Numbered from the stretch's first letter, positions 17,785 to 26,823 are shown. The stretch is 33,361 nucleotides of DNA from NBML01 sp029939535 (GCA_029939535.1 JAOZST010000019.1:1-33361), one strand, 5' to 3'. Notes: generated from the letters alone by a model not told the origin. Translations and numbers: made by a program.

Positions 17785-18663
17785 CTATTGAAGGGTAATT
17801 TCGTTGAGATAGGCCACCAGGTTAATTTTTTTACCCAGCAATCCCAGTTTTTTTCTAAGGTTTTGACGGTGAAATGAGATGGCATGTTCAGATATGTACA
17901 ATAAATCTGCAATTTCCATATTGGTTTTTCCCATTTTAATCAAGGCTGCAACTTCCATTTCCCTGCGAGTAAGTCCCATTGCCCTTGCATAAAGTCTGCC
18001 TGAAAACTGGGAGGTGATCTCATTTAAATTGGATTCAATAACATCTGCCAGGGCCTTTTGTTGAATGGCCAGGTTGGTTTCTTTTAATTTTTTTAGATAG
18101 GGCATTACCAGTGAATTAATATTATTAAGCACGCTTTTTTCAAATTTTTCCCTTTCGGATTGACGATGATCCAAAAGGACTTTCAGTGCAGTATTGGATT
18201 CTTCCAGCTTGGCAGTTCTGCGCTGTACCATATTTTCCAGGTTTTGTGTCATCTTACGGAGTGCAAGGTGAAGTTTTACCCGTGCCAGAACTTCTTCTTC
18301 CTGAAAAGGTTTGGTAATATAGTCCATGCCACCGGCTTTAAATGCCTGAATTTTATCATCAGGTTCTTCAAGGCCACTGATAAAAATAACAGGTATTGAG
18401 CAGGTGTCAGCATCATTTTTCAATTGTCTGCATACCTCAAAACCATTTATTTCCGGCATTTTGATATCCAGAATAATAAGGTCTGGACGCTGCAGGGAAA
18501 TTGCATTCAGAGCCACACGCCCATTTAAGGCCTGTCTCACCCTAAATCCCTGAACCGATAAAATATTTGAGAGAAGTTTAAGGCTTTCCGGGCTGTCATC
18601 AATGACCATGATGATTTCTTTACCCGGGACCAGGCTGTCAATACTGGAGAAATTTTTTTTCAT
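17785..18663 (-). CDS. Response regulator, REC + coiled coil + LuxR-type HTH
   Basis: The 292-residue cytoplasmic regulator has a receiver domain at about 15-135 with acidic residues D22/D23, phospho-acceptor D66 in LIILDIKMPEINGFE, S96 and K118 in DYITKPF. A long charged linker at 135-215, partly coiled coil (LENMVQRRTAKLEESNTALK), follows. The C-terminal LuxR/GerE-type helix-turn-helix at about 225-290 contains LTRREMEVAALIKMGKTNME and ISEHAISFHRQNLRKKLGL. It lies 24 bp downstream of the hybrid kinase, its probable partner, and directly upstream of the liv-type operon, a plausible target. The ATG has only a weak purine-rich ribosome site. Confidence 0.93.
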   Translation of the reverse strand: MKKNFSSIDSLVPGKEIIMVIDDSPESLKLLSNILSVQGFRVRQALNGRVALNAISLQRPDLIILDIKMPEINGFEVCRQLKNDADTCSIPVIFISGLEEPDDKIQAFKAGGMDYITKPFQEEEVLARVKLHLALRKMTQNLENMVQRRTAKLEESNTALKVLLDHRQSEREKFEKSVLNNINSLVMPYLKKLKETNLAIQQKALADVIESNLNEITSQFSGRLYARAMGLTRREMEVAALIKMGKTNMEIADLLYISEHAISFHRQNLRKKLGLLGKKINLVAYLNEITLQ

Positions 18664-18687
18664 TTATAATTTTCCAAAGATAGGTTT

Positions 18688-21570
18688 TTAATCAATTTTA
18701 GTCAATATATCTTCAAACCTGAACCTGCCAGCCATTGTTGTTAATGCATCTGCCGTTTTATTGTCAAGAATACGGATTTTTTCAATACATGCCATGGTAC
18801 GTTTAAAATTGAGTTCAGCAGCAGCCGATTTCAGCTCCGCAACCAATGGCTCCGGTAAATTCTCCTGGAAACCTGATTCCAGAGACGTTTCATTGGAAAT
18901 ATAAACAGACTTTTCAATTGTTTTTTCTTCGTATATATATTGTACACCAAGGTACTGGGTCAGCAAGGCAAACAATTTTGTTTCATCATAGGGCTTAAGA
19001 ATAAAGTCATCGCATCCAGCCGCCAGTATATCAAGGTGCTCGTTTTCAAAAGCATGGGCCGTGAGTGCGATGATGGGCGTGCTGTCACCTTCCCTGGCGG
19101 CCTTAATTTTTTGAGTGGCAGTTATTCCATCCATTATGGGCATGCGGATATCCATGAGAATAAGATGGGGGCTATATTTAAAAAATATTTCAACGCCTTC
19201 TTCACCATTAGCTGCTGTGTGGACCTCAAACCCAATTGTTTGAAGCAGCCGGGTCAGTATCATCCGGCTTTCTTTATGATCCTCTACAAGTAGAATTCGG
19301 TATACAGGCTGGTCCGGCGCCAACCCAATGGGGCGGTTGATTGTTTCTGTCCTGGGTAAATCACCAGAATTCGCCACCTGGACGGGCAGATCAAACCAGA
19401 AACTTGACCCTTTGCCTTTTCTGCTTTTTACCTGTAAATTACTTCCTACGATTTGAACGAAATATTGACTGATGGCCAAACCAAGCCCGGTTCCGGTCTT
19501 TTTATCTGTTCTGGGGCCGTCCTGGGTAAATGGATCAAATATGATGTCGATATTTTTTTTATCAATACCAATACCGGTATCTGTTATTTTAAACCGAATC
19601 CATAAATCCGGCTTATGAAAAGGCTGGTTTCCATTTTTTAATGGGTTTGGGATGATAGATCTATTTTTTTTTGAGACATTCAACACCACACTTCCCTCAT
19701 GGGTAAAGTTTATGGCATTGCCAAGCAGATTAAAGAGTATCTGCCGTAATTTTCTTTTGTCTGTTCTTATATATTGGGGAAGATCCAAAGATTTTTCAAA
19801 AAAAAATAAAATATTTTTTTCAACAGCACGCTGTTGAAACATCATGGCAATACCTTTTAAAAAATAGATAAGATCAAAGTTTTCAATATTAAATGAGGTC
19901 TGCCTGCTTTCAATTTTGGACATATCCAGCACATCATTGATTAATTCCAGCAGATGGTCTCCGCTGCGATGAATAAGGCTCAGGTTTTCAAGCTGTTCCG
20001 GAGTGATCTTGGGATCTCTTTCCATCAAATGACTGAACCCCAATATGATGTTTAACGGGGTTCTCAGTTCATGGGACATGTTGGCTAGAAATTCTCTTTT
20101 AGCCTGGTTGGAGGTTTCAGCTGTTTCCTTGGCTTTGACCAAATCCAGGGTACGGGCTGATACTTCGGCCTCTAAATTTTTTTTGGCTTTTTCAATATCT
20201 CCATAGTTTTTTTTTAAGCGGTTTTCCATTTCCATAAATGTTCGAACCAAGAGCCCCACTTCATCCAGGCGTGGATGAAGTGAATTCAATTTTTCCAATG
20301 ATCCATCCAGACCGGGCTGATTTCCAGTGGTTGCATCGAAACTCTTCACTGTTTTAGTCAACAACCCCAGGGGCAGCGCGACATTTTTGTGAACCACCAG
20401 ATAAATTATGAACAATGCCGTTACCAAAGAACCCAAACCAACCACCACCATAAAATAGGCATTCTTTATAATTTTTTCCTTGAACAGGGATTTGGAATAA
20501 ATAGAGATAAAATACCAATCAGGGCCTTCTATCTTTGTTACAGCAATAAATTCATCATTTTCAACATTATCAAGGATGGTTGGAAAGGTTGAGGCTGATT
20601 CTATCTTGTTGAAAATGGATAAAAGTTGTTTGTCTTTTGCAGACGCAATGGTGAATTTTGTATCCTGGGCTGAAGTAATTTCCGCCATTTTATATGGATG
20701 TACAATGATACGGCCGTCCTGGCCGATGATGATACTATAGGAAGCGATCAGGCTGTCGCTTAAAGTACGGTTGAATAGATCATTGCTCTTGATATCTGTT
20801 CCAACTATACCGATTTGTCTGCCATTAATATCAATGGGCAGGGCTGAGGAGATCATCCAGTGATTTGCAGGGGAGTCAAAATAAATACCCGTCCACACAA
20901 GATTTCGAAGAGGATTGTTTTTCTTTTTTGTACCAGAAAACCAGGATTCATTTTCCCAGTTATGATTCGCTGAAATATTAAGGCTCCATGGAATTTCAGG
21001 CCAATAAGTCAAAGAGACTTTTTCCGGTGCAACAAACCAGAGGTTCACAAACCTGGAACGCCATGCCGGACCATATTTCAATAGCAGGTCATAGGCAATT
21101 CCCATACGACGCTGGATTTCTCTTGTGGCCTCAACCCCAGGAGCCATAATAATTCCAATTCCCTGCTCAAAGCTTCCATTTTCAGTCCACACACCATCAA
21201 AATATTGACGAAGAGAACGTATGGTTCCATCCTTTTTCTTTTCCATATGGGATTCAAACCAATGTTCGAAATCAAGTTTTGGATTTGTTTCATATTGAAA
21301 TAAGAATTCATTTTTTAAGCGAATTAAATTATCCTTGGCCAGACAAAAAAGTTCGCTCTCCCGTTTTCCCCGTTGAACAATATACTCCAGTAACTGGTCG
21401 TAAAACTGAACCTCTGTTTTTTTAATCAGGTAATTGTAGGTGATGGAGGTGGAAACAAGAATCAGGAAGGCAAATAAAAAAAATAGTCGTTTGATAATTG
21501 TACGGGACAGGGGCACCGATCTGATATTAGACGGGTCAAATGAGCTATAACTGTTTTTTATATTTTTCAT
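18688..21570 (-). CDS. Hybrid sensor histidine kinase with periplasmic dCache-like sensor
   Basis: The 960-residue membrane kinase has TM1 at about 28-48, a periplasmic sensor at about 50-365 and TM2 at about 370-392. A HAMP-like/coiled-coil linker leads to the HisKA domain, with phospho-acceptor His in FLANMSHELRTPLNIILGFS near 500. The HATPase (about 600-722) shows LFNLLGNAINFTHEG, DTGIGIDKKNIDIIFDPFTQ and GTGLGLAIS. A REC domain lies at about 762-875 with LILMDIRMPIMDG. The sensor contains ENESWFSG and IGIVGTDI segments typical of dCache folds, but not the RPWY-type amino-acid motif. About 80 C-terminal residues follow REC without a recognisable HPt histidine. No ribosome site precedes the ATG at 21570. 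alaC lies 31 bp upstream and the regulator 24 bp downstream. Confidence 0.93.
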   Translation of the reverse strand: MKNIKNSYSSFDPSNIRSVPLSRTIIKRLFFLFAFLILVSTSITYNYLIKKTEVQFYDQLLEYIVQRGKRESELFCLAKDNLIRLKNEFLFQYETNPKLDFEHWFESHMEKKKDGTIRSLRQYFDGVWTENGSFEQGIGIIMAPGVEATREIQRRMGIAYDLLLKYGPAWRSRFVNLWFVAPEKVSLTYWPEIPWSLNISANHNWENESWFSGTKKKNNPLRNLVWTGIYFDSPANHWMISSALPIDINGRQIGIVGTDIKSNDLFNRTLSDSLIASYSIIIGQDGRIIVHPYKMAEITSAQDTKFTIASAKDKQLLSIFNKIESASTFPTILDNVENDEFIAVTKIEGPDWYFISIYSKSLFKEKIIKNAYFMVVVGLGSLVTALFIIYLVVHKNVALPLGLLTKTVKSFDATTGNQPGLDGSLEKLNSLHPRLDEVGLLVRTFMEMENRLKKNYGDIEKAKKNLEAEVSARTLDLVKAKETAETSNQAKREFLANMSHELRTPLNIILGFSHLMERDPKITPEQLENLSLIHRSGDHLLELINDVLDMSKIESRQTSFNIENFDLIYFLKGIAMMFQQRAVEKNILFFFEKSLDLPQYIRTDKRKLRQILFNLLGNAINFTHEGSVVLNVSKKNRSIIPNPLKNGNQPFHKPDLWIRFKITDTGIGIDKKNIDIIFDPFTQDGPRTDKKTGTGLGLAISQYFVQIVGSNLQVKSRKGKGSSFWFDLPVQVANSGDLPRTETINRPIGLAPDQPVYRILLVEDHKESRMILTRLLQTIGFEVHTAANGEEGVEIFFKYSPHLILMDIRMPIMDGITATQKIKAAREGDSTPIIALTAHAFENEHLDILAAGCDDFILKPYDETKLFALLTQYLGVQYIYEEKTIEKSVYISNETSLESGFQENLPEPLVAELKSAAAELNFKRTMACIEKIRILDNKTADALTTMAGRFRFEDILTKID

Positions 21571-21601
21571 TTAAAGGGTGCAAAATAGCTTGTTATAAGA
21601 C

Positions 21602-22813
21602 TCATCTTCCAGGAGGTATGGTCATATTTTCCATTGCTTTTTTCATCTGGCGGACAGCCTGTTTCAGACGCTCTTCATTTTCCACCAGGGCCAGGCGAAG
21701 ATATCCTTCCCCTTCTTCGCTGAATCCGATTCCCGGGGCAACGGCAACATTGGCGCTGTTCATCATTTCAATGGCAAATTTCATGGACCCTATTTTATCA
21801 AAGGGCTTGGGAATTTTTACCCAGACAAACATACCAGCCCTGGGTTTGGTAATATCCCAGCCGATCCGTTCAAGACCTGAACATAAAACATCTCTTCTTG
21901 TTTCATAGACCCTGGCCAATTCCGGGATTGTATCGTCACAATCTCGTAAGGCAATAATTCCAGCCACCTGGATGGCTGAAAAAATACCATAATCAAAATA
22001 GCCCTTTATTTTACCCAGGGCCTGGACTATTTTTTCGTTGCCCACACAATATCCGATTCTCCACCCGGCCATGTTATAGGATTTTGAAAAAGAGCCGAAT
22101 TCAACCCCGATATCCTTTGCTCCATCCACCTCAAGAAAGCTGGGGGCCTGGTATCCGTCAAAGGTTATTTTTGAATAGGCGAAATCATTGATCACCATGA
22201 AATTAAACCGTTTGGCAAGTTTTACCACTTCCTTGAAAAATTCTTTATCCGTTACAACTCCGGTGGGGTTATGGGGGTAATTCAGCATTAATACTTTTGG
22301 CTTGGGATAACAGGACTCGCAAATATTAATGATCCTGTCCAGAAAGCCTTTTTCAGGTTCAATGGGTATTTTCATTACATTGGCGCCGGCAATAACAGCA
22401 GCATATATATGGACGGGAAATGCAGGGGAAGGTACCAGAACAGAATCTCCAGGTCCCATTATGGCCAGACAGAGGTGGGAGATTCCTTCTTTGGAGCCAA
22501 TGGTGAAATAAGTTTCTTTTTCAGCATCCAGATCAATATTATAATGCCGTTTATAATATTTTGAGATTTCAATTTTTAAATGGGGCATACCCGAGGTTTC
22601 AGGATATCTATGGGACCTGGGGTCCTTGGCCACTTCCACCAGCTTTTCAATCACGGCAGAAGGGGTTGAATCCATGGGGTTTCCCATACCAAGATCAATG
22701 ACATCATCCCCTTTTCGTCTCTTATCCATTTTCATTTTATTGATCATGCCAAACAAATAGGGCGGTAATTGATCCATGCGGCTTGCAAAACGAATGATAT
22801 TATTATCTTCCAA
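21602..22813 (-). CDS. alaC: PLP-dependent aminotransferase, AlaC-type alanine transaminase
   Basis: The 403-residue cytoplasmic class I aminotransferase probably forms alanine from pyruvate with glutamate as donor. It resembles E. coli AlaC (YfdZ) closely over its whole length: RMDQLPPYLFGMINKMKMDK, DVIDLGMGNPMDSTPS, TIGSKEGISHLCLAIMGPGD and SKSYNMAGWRIGY all have direct counterparts. The PLP lysine is K244 in the last motif. The start is TTG at 22813, with AAGGAG 7 bases ahead. Related LL-diaminopimelate aminotransferases are the main alternative. It is the first gene upstream of the kinase-regulator pair and may be co-transcribed with them. Confidence 0.88.
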   Translation of the reverse strand: MEDNNIIRFASRMDQLPPYLFGMINKMKMDKRRKGDDVIDLGMGNPMDSTPSAVIEKLVEVAKDPRSHRYPETSGMPHLKIEISKYYKRHYNIDLDAEKETYFTIGSKEGISHLCLAIMGPGDSVLVPSPAFPVHIYAAVIAGANVMKIPIEPEKGFLDRIINICESCYPKPKVLMLNYPHNPTGVVTDKEFFKEVVKLAKRFNFMVINDFAYSKITFDGYQAPSFLEVDGAKDIGVEFGSFSKSYNMAGWRIGYCVGNEKIVQALGKIKGYFDYGIFSAIQVAGIIALRDCDDTIPELARVYETRRDVLCSGLERIGWDITKPRAGMFVWVKIPKPFDKIGSMKFAIEMMNSANVAVAPGIGFSEEGEGYLRLALVENEERLKQAVRQMKKAMENMTIPPGR

Positions 22814-22950
22814 AACCAGGCTCCTTTTTTTTAAAAATATATTTAAGGACAGGAAGTAAGGAATATATCAGATTTTATTTATAGAATAAAAGCAAAAAAG
22901 AATATTATTTTGCCTGATTGCCAAGGGGAATAAAAAAATGGTATTTAATT

Positions 22951-22988
22951 CAGGAATATTTCCAGGAATAGTAAGACAGGAATAGTAA
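22951..22988 (+). repeat. Three short direct repeats upstream of cbiA
   Basis: CAGGAATA occurs at 22951-22958, 22963-22970 and 22977-22984, spaced 12 and 14 bp. The last two copies extend to CAGGAATAGTAA. They lie 45-80 bp before the cbiA start and could be binding sites, or chance in AT-rich DNA. No cobalamin riboswitch (no GCCACTG-type B12 box) is visible between 22814 and 23031. Confidence 0.35.
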
Positions 22989-23031
22989 TCAAAATAATTT
23001 TTAATTCCAGTTTTTGTAAAAGGGGGATACC

Positions 23032-24513
23032 ATTAAAGGCTTTGTCATTGCTGCCACAGGCAGTGGAACTGGAAAAACCACCATCAGCCTGGCTATTTTA
23101 TCCTATCTAAAGTCAAGGGGAATAAAGGTGGCACCGTTCAAGGTGGGACCGGATTTCATAGATCCGGGTCACCATGGAAAAATTGCAGGCAGAACAAGTT
23201 TTAACCTGGATTCATGGATGCTGCCCAGGGAGTATAACCAAAGGCTGTTTATGGAAAAGTCCAGGGGCATGGATCTGGCTGTGGTGGAAGGGGTTATGGG
23301 GCTGTTTGACGGGTATGATGCTCTATCAGAAACAGGATCCACAGCCCAGATGGCCAAATGGTTGAACCTTCCTGTGGTGCTTATTGTAAGCGCCAGGGGA
23401 AAGGCCAGGAGTGCAGCTGCCATTGTCAAGGGGTTTGAGGAGTTTGACAGGGATCTGAATATTGCCGGGGTAATTTTCAGCCAGACAGGCAGCCTTCGGC
23501 ATTACGAATACCTTAAAGATGCGGTGGAGCAGAATTGCAAGACCCCCTGTCTGGGATATATGCCAAATAATGAAAAGATCACAATGCCCGAGCGCCATCT
23601 GGGGCTGATGACAGCCGATGAACTGGAGATTTCCCCTGAAACGATTTCCATTCTTGTTTCCATGGTAAAAGATCATATCAACATGGATGGATTGATCAAA
23701 AATCTGTCCCCAGTGAAGTTTATTGGGTATGGTTCATATCTTTTAAAGCCTGACCAAAAAAAATTTTCATCTGAAGAGGCTCCTGTAATTGCCGTGGCAA
23801 GGGATAAGGCCTTTTGTTTTTATTACCAGGATAATATTGAAATTTTACAGGCAGCCGGGGCCAGTATTATATACTTTTCTCCCTTAACGGATAAAAGCCT
23901 CCCAAACAATATTGATGGGATTTATTTTGGCGGGGGATATCCTGAAGTCTTTGCCAAAACCCTTTCCACCAGAACCGGCCTCATGGCCCGGATAAAGGCT
24001 CAAAGCAATGCAGGTATGCCCATATACGGGGAGTGCGGCGGTTTTATGTACCTGAGCAGCCAATTATCTGAAATGGGTACGGAGGCTAACCATGAAATGA
24101 CCGGCTGCTTCAATTTTTCCGTTCAAATGTCCAGGCGGCTCAGGTCACTGGGATATCGGGAAATTATCCTGACTGAAGATACCATTATCGGGAAAAAAGG
24201 GGATGTACTTAAAGGACATGAATTCCATTATTCATCCTTAAAGGAGCTGAACTCTGAAGATCCCCAAGTCAAAAATGTTTACCACGTTACCACAAGGGCT
24301 GGCCAGGATATTACCCTGAAGGGCTTTCAGAAAAACAACACCCTTGCCTCCTATCTTCATGTTCATTTTGGTAGCAACCAGGGATGCGCACAAACTTTTG
24401 TCAATCATTGTGCTGAATTCAGGAAGACCCGTCTTATATCAGAACCAGAACCAGAATCTGTACTGGATTTCCAAGGAACGATTGCCTTTGATTCCCAGGA
24501 GAAGAGTCCATGA
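23032..24513 (+). CDS. cbiA: Cobyrinic acid a,c-diamide synthase, apparent AUU start
   Basis: This glutamine-dependent enzyme amidates the a and c side chains of cobyrinate in cobalamin synthesis. The 493 residues begin with the P-loop segment KGFVIAATGSGTGKTTISLA, then VAPFKVGPDFIDPGHH. The C-terminal GATase domain has GIYFGGGYPEVFA and the nucleophile Cys in YGECGGFMYLSS; GHEFHYSS and LHVHFGS complete the domain. The family start falls exactly on an ATT codon at 23032 with AAGGGGG 5 bases ahead. An in-frame TAA at 23017-23019 and the lack of ATG, GTG or TTG between them leave no standard start. The first standard start, GTG at 23128, would remove the P-loop. The gene overlaps the GGDEF gene by 4 bp. 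Confidence 0.93.
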   Translation: MKGFVIAATGSGTGKTTISLAILSYLKSRGIKVAPFKVGPDFIDPGHHGKIAGRTSFNLDSWMLPREYNQRLFMEKSRGMDLAVVEGVMGLFDGYDALSETGSTAQMAKWLNLPVVLIVSARGKARSAAAIVKGFEEFDRDLNIAGVIFSQTGSLRHYEYLKDAVEQNCKTPCLGYMPNNEKITMPERHLGLMTADELEISPETISILVSMVKDHINMDGLIKNLSPVKFIGYGSYLLKPDQKKFSSEEAPVIAVARDKAFCFYYQDNIEILQAAGASIIYFSPLTDKSLPNNIDGIYFGGGYPEVFAKTLSTRTGLMARIKAQSNAGMPIYGECGGFMYLSSQLSEMGTEANHEMTGCFNFSVQMSRRLRSLGYREIILTEDTIIGKKGDVLKGHEFHYSSLKELNSEDPQVKNVYHVTTRAGQDITLKGFQKNNTLASYLHVHFGSNQGCAQTFVNHCAEFRKTRLISEPEPESVLDFQGTIAFDSQEKSP

Positions 24514-25568
24514 AAAAAAATGAGTCAGATGCAAAAACCATTTTAAACCGGCTGGGAAAGTTATCGGCTTTTTTAAAAAACCTGGATGCAGATGCGGGTA
24601 AGGATGAATGCTTTAATTATCCCCTTGAGATCATTCAAAAAACCATGATGTTTGATGTCAGTGTGCTGTACAAGGTTTCCAATATTATTGAGGACATGGT
24701 GATCCTGGAGGTTGTCAAGGTATTGGATACCCGGGGTTTGCGCATGGATCTTAAAGAGGGACGGAAGCTAAGGCTTTTTCTTGATGCCCGGGACAAACGT
24801 TTTGTCAATGAAGTCAATGCATTTTTGAATAAAAAAACATCCTATAAAAATGTTCCAGGAATGGGGTGTGATATCATGGGATATGTGTTCTTTCCAAAGA
24901 GTTTCGGTGGAGCCTATCTGTTTGGTGGAGATTTTTTTGGCAAAGAGTCTTCTGTCAAAGATTTTGAGATCTCCACTGTGGAGGTAATGTGTGATTTTCT
25001 GAGTGCCATTCTCCTGAAGACCCAGTTCAAACAAAAAGCAGAATACGACGACCTCACAGGACTTTACAACTCCGGAAAAATTAAAGAAGAACTGGAGCGG
25101 GTGGTGAAAAGGTTTAGACGCAGGCCGGATACGTCCATCAGCATTGCCATGGGAGACATTGATTATTTTAAAAAGATTAATGATACCCATGGCCATATCC
25201 AGGGGGATATGATTTTAAAAGAGGTGGGTAATATTTTAACCATGTCCATGAGGGAATATTTTGATATGGGTGGAAGATATGGGGGAGAGGAGTTTTTATT
25301 GATTTTTGATGAAACAGATGGCAAGAAAGCATTACAGGTTGTGGAGCGTATCAGAAAAACAATAGAGGCCTTTGAATTTAAAAAAATCAAAGAATCCGGG
25401 AGAACCGGAAAAAATAATTTTTTACATATTACCATGTCCTTTGGAGTGGCCAGCATATATTCAGACCCAGGCACCATATTGGACTGGATCGGTAAAGCAG
25501 ATAATGCCCTGTATACATCAAAGGAAAACGGCAGAAACCAGACAACTCTTTTTAAGGAGAAGATTTAA
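24510..25568 (+). CDS. GGDEF-domain diguanylate cyclase with N-terminal GAF-like domain
   Basis: The 352-residue protein has no membrane segments and is probably cytoplasmic. Residues about 30-170 look like a GAF-type sensor fold. The GGDEF domain at about 178-350 starts with YDDLTGLYN, has the metal aspartate region GDIDYFKKINDTHGH near 215-229, and an intact active site RYGGEEF (GGEEF at 258-262). An active c-di-GMP synthase is therefore expected. The feedback I-site RxxD, expected at 249-252, reads EYFD, so product inhibition through that site is probably lost. It is coupled to cbiA by ATGA and ends 1 bp before the TrmO-family gene. Confidence 0.93.
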   Translation: MKKNESDAKTILNRLGKLSAFLKNLDADAGKDECFNYPLEIIQKTMMFDVSVLYKVSNIIEDMVILEVVKVLDTRGLRMDLKEGRKLRLFLDARDKRFVNEVNAFLNKKTSYKNVPGMGCDIMGYVFFPKSFGGAYLFGGDFFGKESSVKDFEISTVEVMCDFLSAILLKTQFKQKAEYDDLTGLYNSGKIKEELERVVKRFRRRPDTSISIAMGDIDYFKKINDTHGHIQGDMILKEVGNILTMSMREYFDMGGRYGGEEFLLIFDETDGKKALQVVERIRKTIEAFEFKKIKESGRTGKNNFLHITMSFGVASIYSDPGTILDWIGKADNALYTSKENGRNQTTLFKEKI

Positions 25569-25569
25569 A

Positions 25570-26049
25570 ATGCAGATATCTCCCATCGGAATGATAAAAA
25601 CCCCGTTTAATGATTTAAAAGGCATGCCCATACAGCCATCAGGCGCCAGGGATATTCAAGGTACCATTGAGATTCATCCTGAATATGAACAGGGATTAAG
25701 GAATGTTGAAGGTTTTTCCCATATTATTTTACTCTATCATTTTCATAAATCCACGGGATATGATCTCATGGTTACACCTTTTTTAGACAATAAAGAAAGG
25801 GGTCTTTTTTCTACAAGAGCACCAAGAAGGCCTAATCCCATCGGATTATCCATAGTGGAACTTTTAGGAAGACAAGGTCCCAGGCTTTTTATAAAAGGAA
25901 TTGATGTGGTTAACAATACTCCCCTCATTGATCTGAAACCCTATGTACCTGAATTTGATATTAAACAAGTTACGGCCACAGGCTGGTTGGAAAAGGGCAG
26001 GGAAAATGTCTCCATGGCAAAATCAGACGACCGGTTTATAAACCCATGA
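25570..26049 (+). CDS. trmO: TrmO/TsaA-family protein (tRNA t6A37 N6-methyltransferase family)
   Basis: The family (UPF0066, YaeB/TsaA) includes E. coli TrmO, which methylates t6A37 of tRNA with SAM. The 159-residue protein shows the core motifs: ISPIGMIKTPF at the start and GFSHIILLYHFHKS at about 46-59. RAPRRPNPIGLSIVELL lies at about 85-101 and DLKPYVPEFD near 123-132. It is shorter than E. coli TrmO (about 235) and resembles the short archaeal and deltaproteobacterial forms. The ATG at 25570 has AAGGAG 11 bases upstream and begins 1 bp after the GGDEF stop; a longer frame from 25372 is only an out-of-frame reading of that gene. It overlaps the TSUP gene by 4 bp. The tRNA role of short forms is inferred. 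Confidence 0.85.
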   Translation: MQISPIGMIKTPFNDLKGMPIQPSGARDIQGTIEIHPEYEQGLRNVEGFSHIILLYHFHKSTGYDLMVTPFLDNKERGLFSTRAPRRPNPIGLSIVELLGRQGPRLFIKGIDVVNNTPLIDLKPYVPEFDIKQVTATGWLEKGRENVSMAKSDDRFINP

Positions 26050-26795
26050 GCATATTTCTCATTATAGCCATTTTTTTTATTTCCCTGGTGTTGACCATGG
26101 TGGGATTGGGAGGGGGACTGATTTTTTCACCTCTTTTTGTCATTCTCGGGTTTGCCAAGTCCGGGGCTGCTTCTGCCTCATTATTTTTGAATTTTACTGC
26201 GGCTGCCTCTGCTGCCTATGCATATTCACGAAAAAAAATGGTGGACTTTTCCCTGGCAATTCCATTGATAATTTCATCCTGCCTGGCCGCCCCTTTGGGT
26301 GCCTTTTTAAATGTACATATTGACCCAAAGCCGTTTTTGATTATCCTGGCCATTGTGCTGGCCCTGGCAGGGGGCCGCATGCTCATGTCACCTGCCAAAG
26401 AGATCAAAATCAGCAAAATTACGTCCAAAAGAAAATTTATCTACGGAATCGGTATTGGTGGATGTATCGGCCTGGTAGGCGGGTTGCTGGGAATCGGGGG
26501 CGGCGTTTTTATTGTTCCGCTTCTGATCTATGTTGTTCAGACACCCACCAAAGTTGCAGCGGCAACTTCAACGTTTATTGTCTGTTTTTCCTCTTTGACT
26601 GGATTTTTGGGGTATGCATCCATGGGGGAAATCAATTGGCTGTTTATTCTGCCCGCAGCTGTTGTCTGTTTTGCGGGAGGCCAGGCAGGAGCAAGAATCA
26701 TGAGCTCCTCCAGGTTGAAGGGAAAAAGTATTCGTGTTATTTTCAGCATGATCTTATTTGGTTTTTGCATCAAGCTGCTGTACCAGGCTATTTAG
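26046..26795 (+). CDS. TSUP (TauE/SafE) family anion transporter
   Basis: The 249-residue inner-membrane protein has about 7-8 hydrophobic segments and the family's two-fold repeat. MVGLGGGLIFSPLFVILGFA lies in the first half and GLLGIGGGVFIVPLLIYVVQ in the second. TSUP members move sulfite, sulfoacetate, other organosulfur anions or organic acids; the substrate here is not evident. It is the last of four tightly packed genes (cbiA, GGDEF, trmO, this one), starting inside the ATGA overlap. It converges on the metal ABC permease with only 28 bp between stops, where a 10-bp palindrome GCCTATAGGC sits at 26799-26808. Confidence 0.9.
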   Translation: MSIFLIIAIFFISLVLTMVGLGGGLIFSPLFVILGFAKSGAASASLFLNFTAAASAAYAYSRKKMVDFSLAIPLIISSCLAAPLGAFLNVHIDPKPFLIILAIVLALAGGRMLMSPAKEIKISKITSKRKFIYGIGIGGCIGLVGGLLGIGGGVFIVPLLIYVVQTPTKVAAATSTFIVCFSSLTGFLGYASMGEINWLFILPAAVVCFAGGQAGARIMSSSRLKGKSIRVIFSMILFGFCIKLLYQAI

Positions 26796-26823
26796 TAGGC
26801 CTATAGGCTTCCCTTTACAGGTA

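Noticed and set aside
22814..23031. Cobalamin riboswitch before cbiA
   Set aside because: No B12-box (GCCACTG-like) or conserved core segments could be found in the region.
25372..25569. N-terminal extension of the TrmO-family gene
   Set aside because: It overlaps the end of the GGDEF gene out of frame; the ATG at 25570 has AAGGAG and matches the family start.
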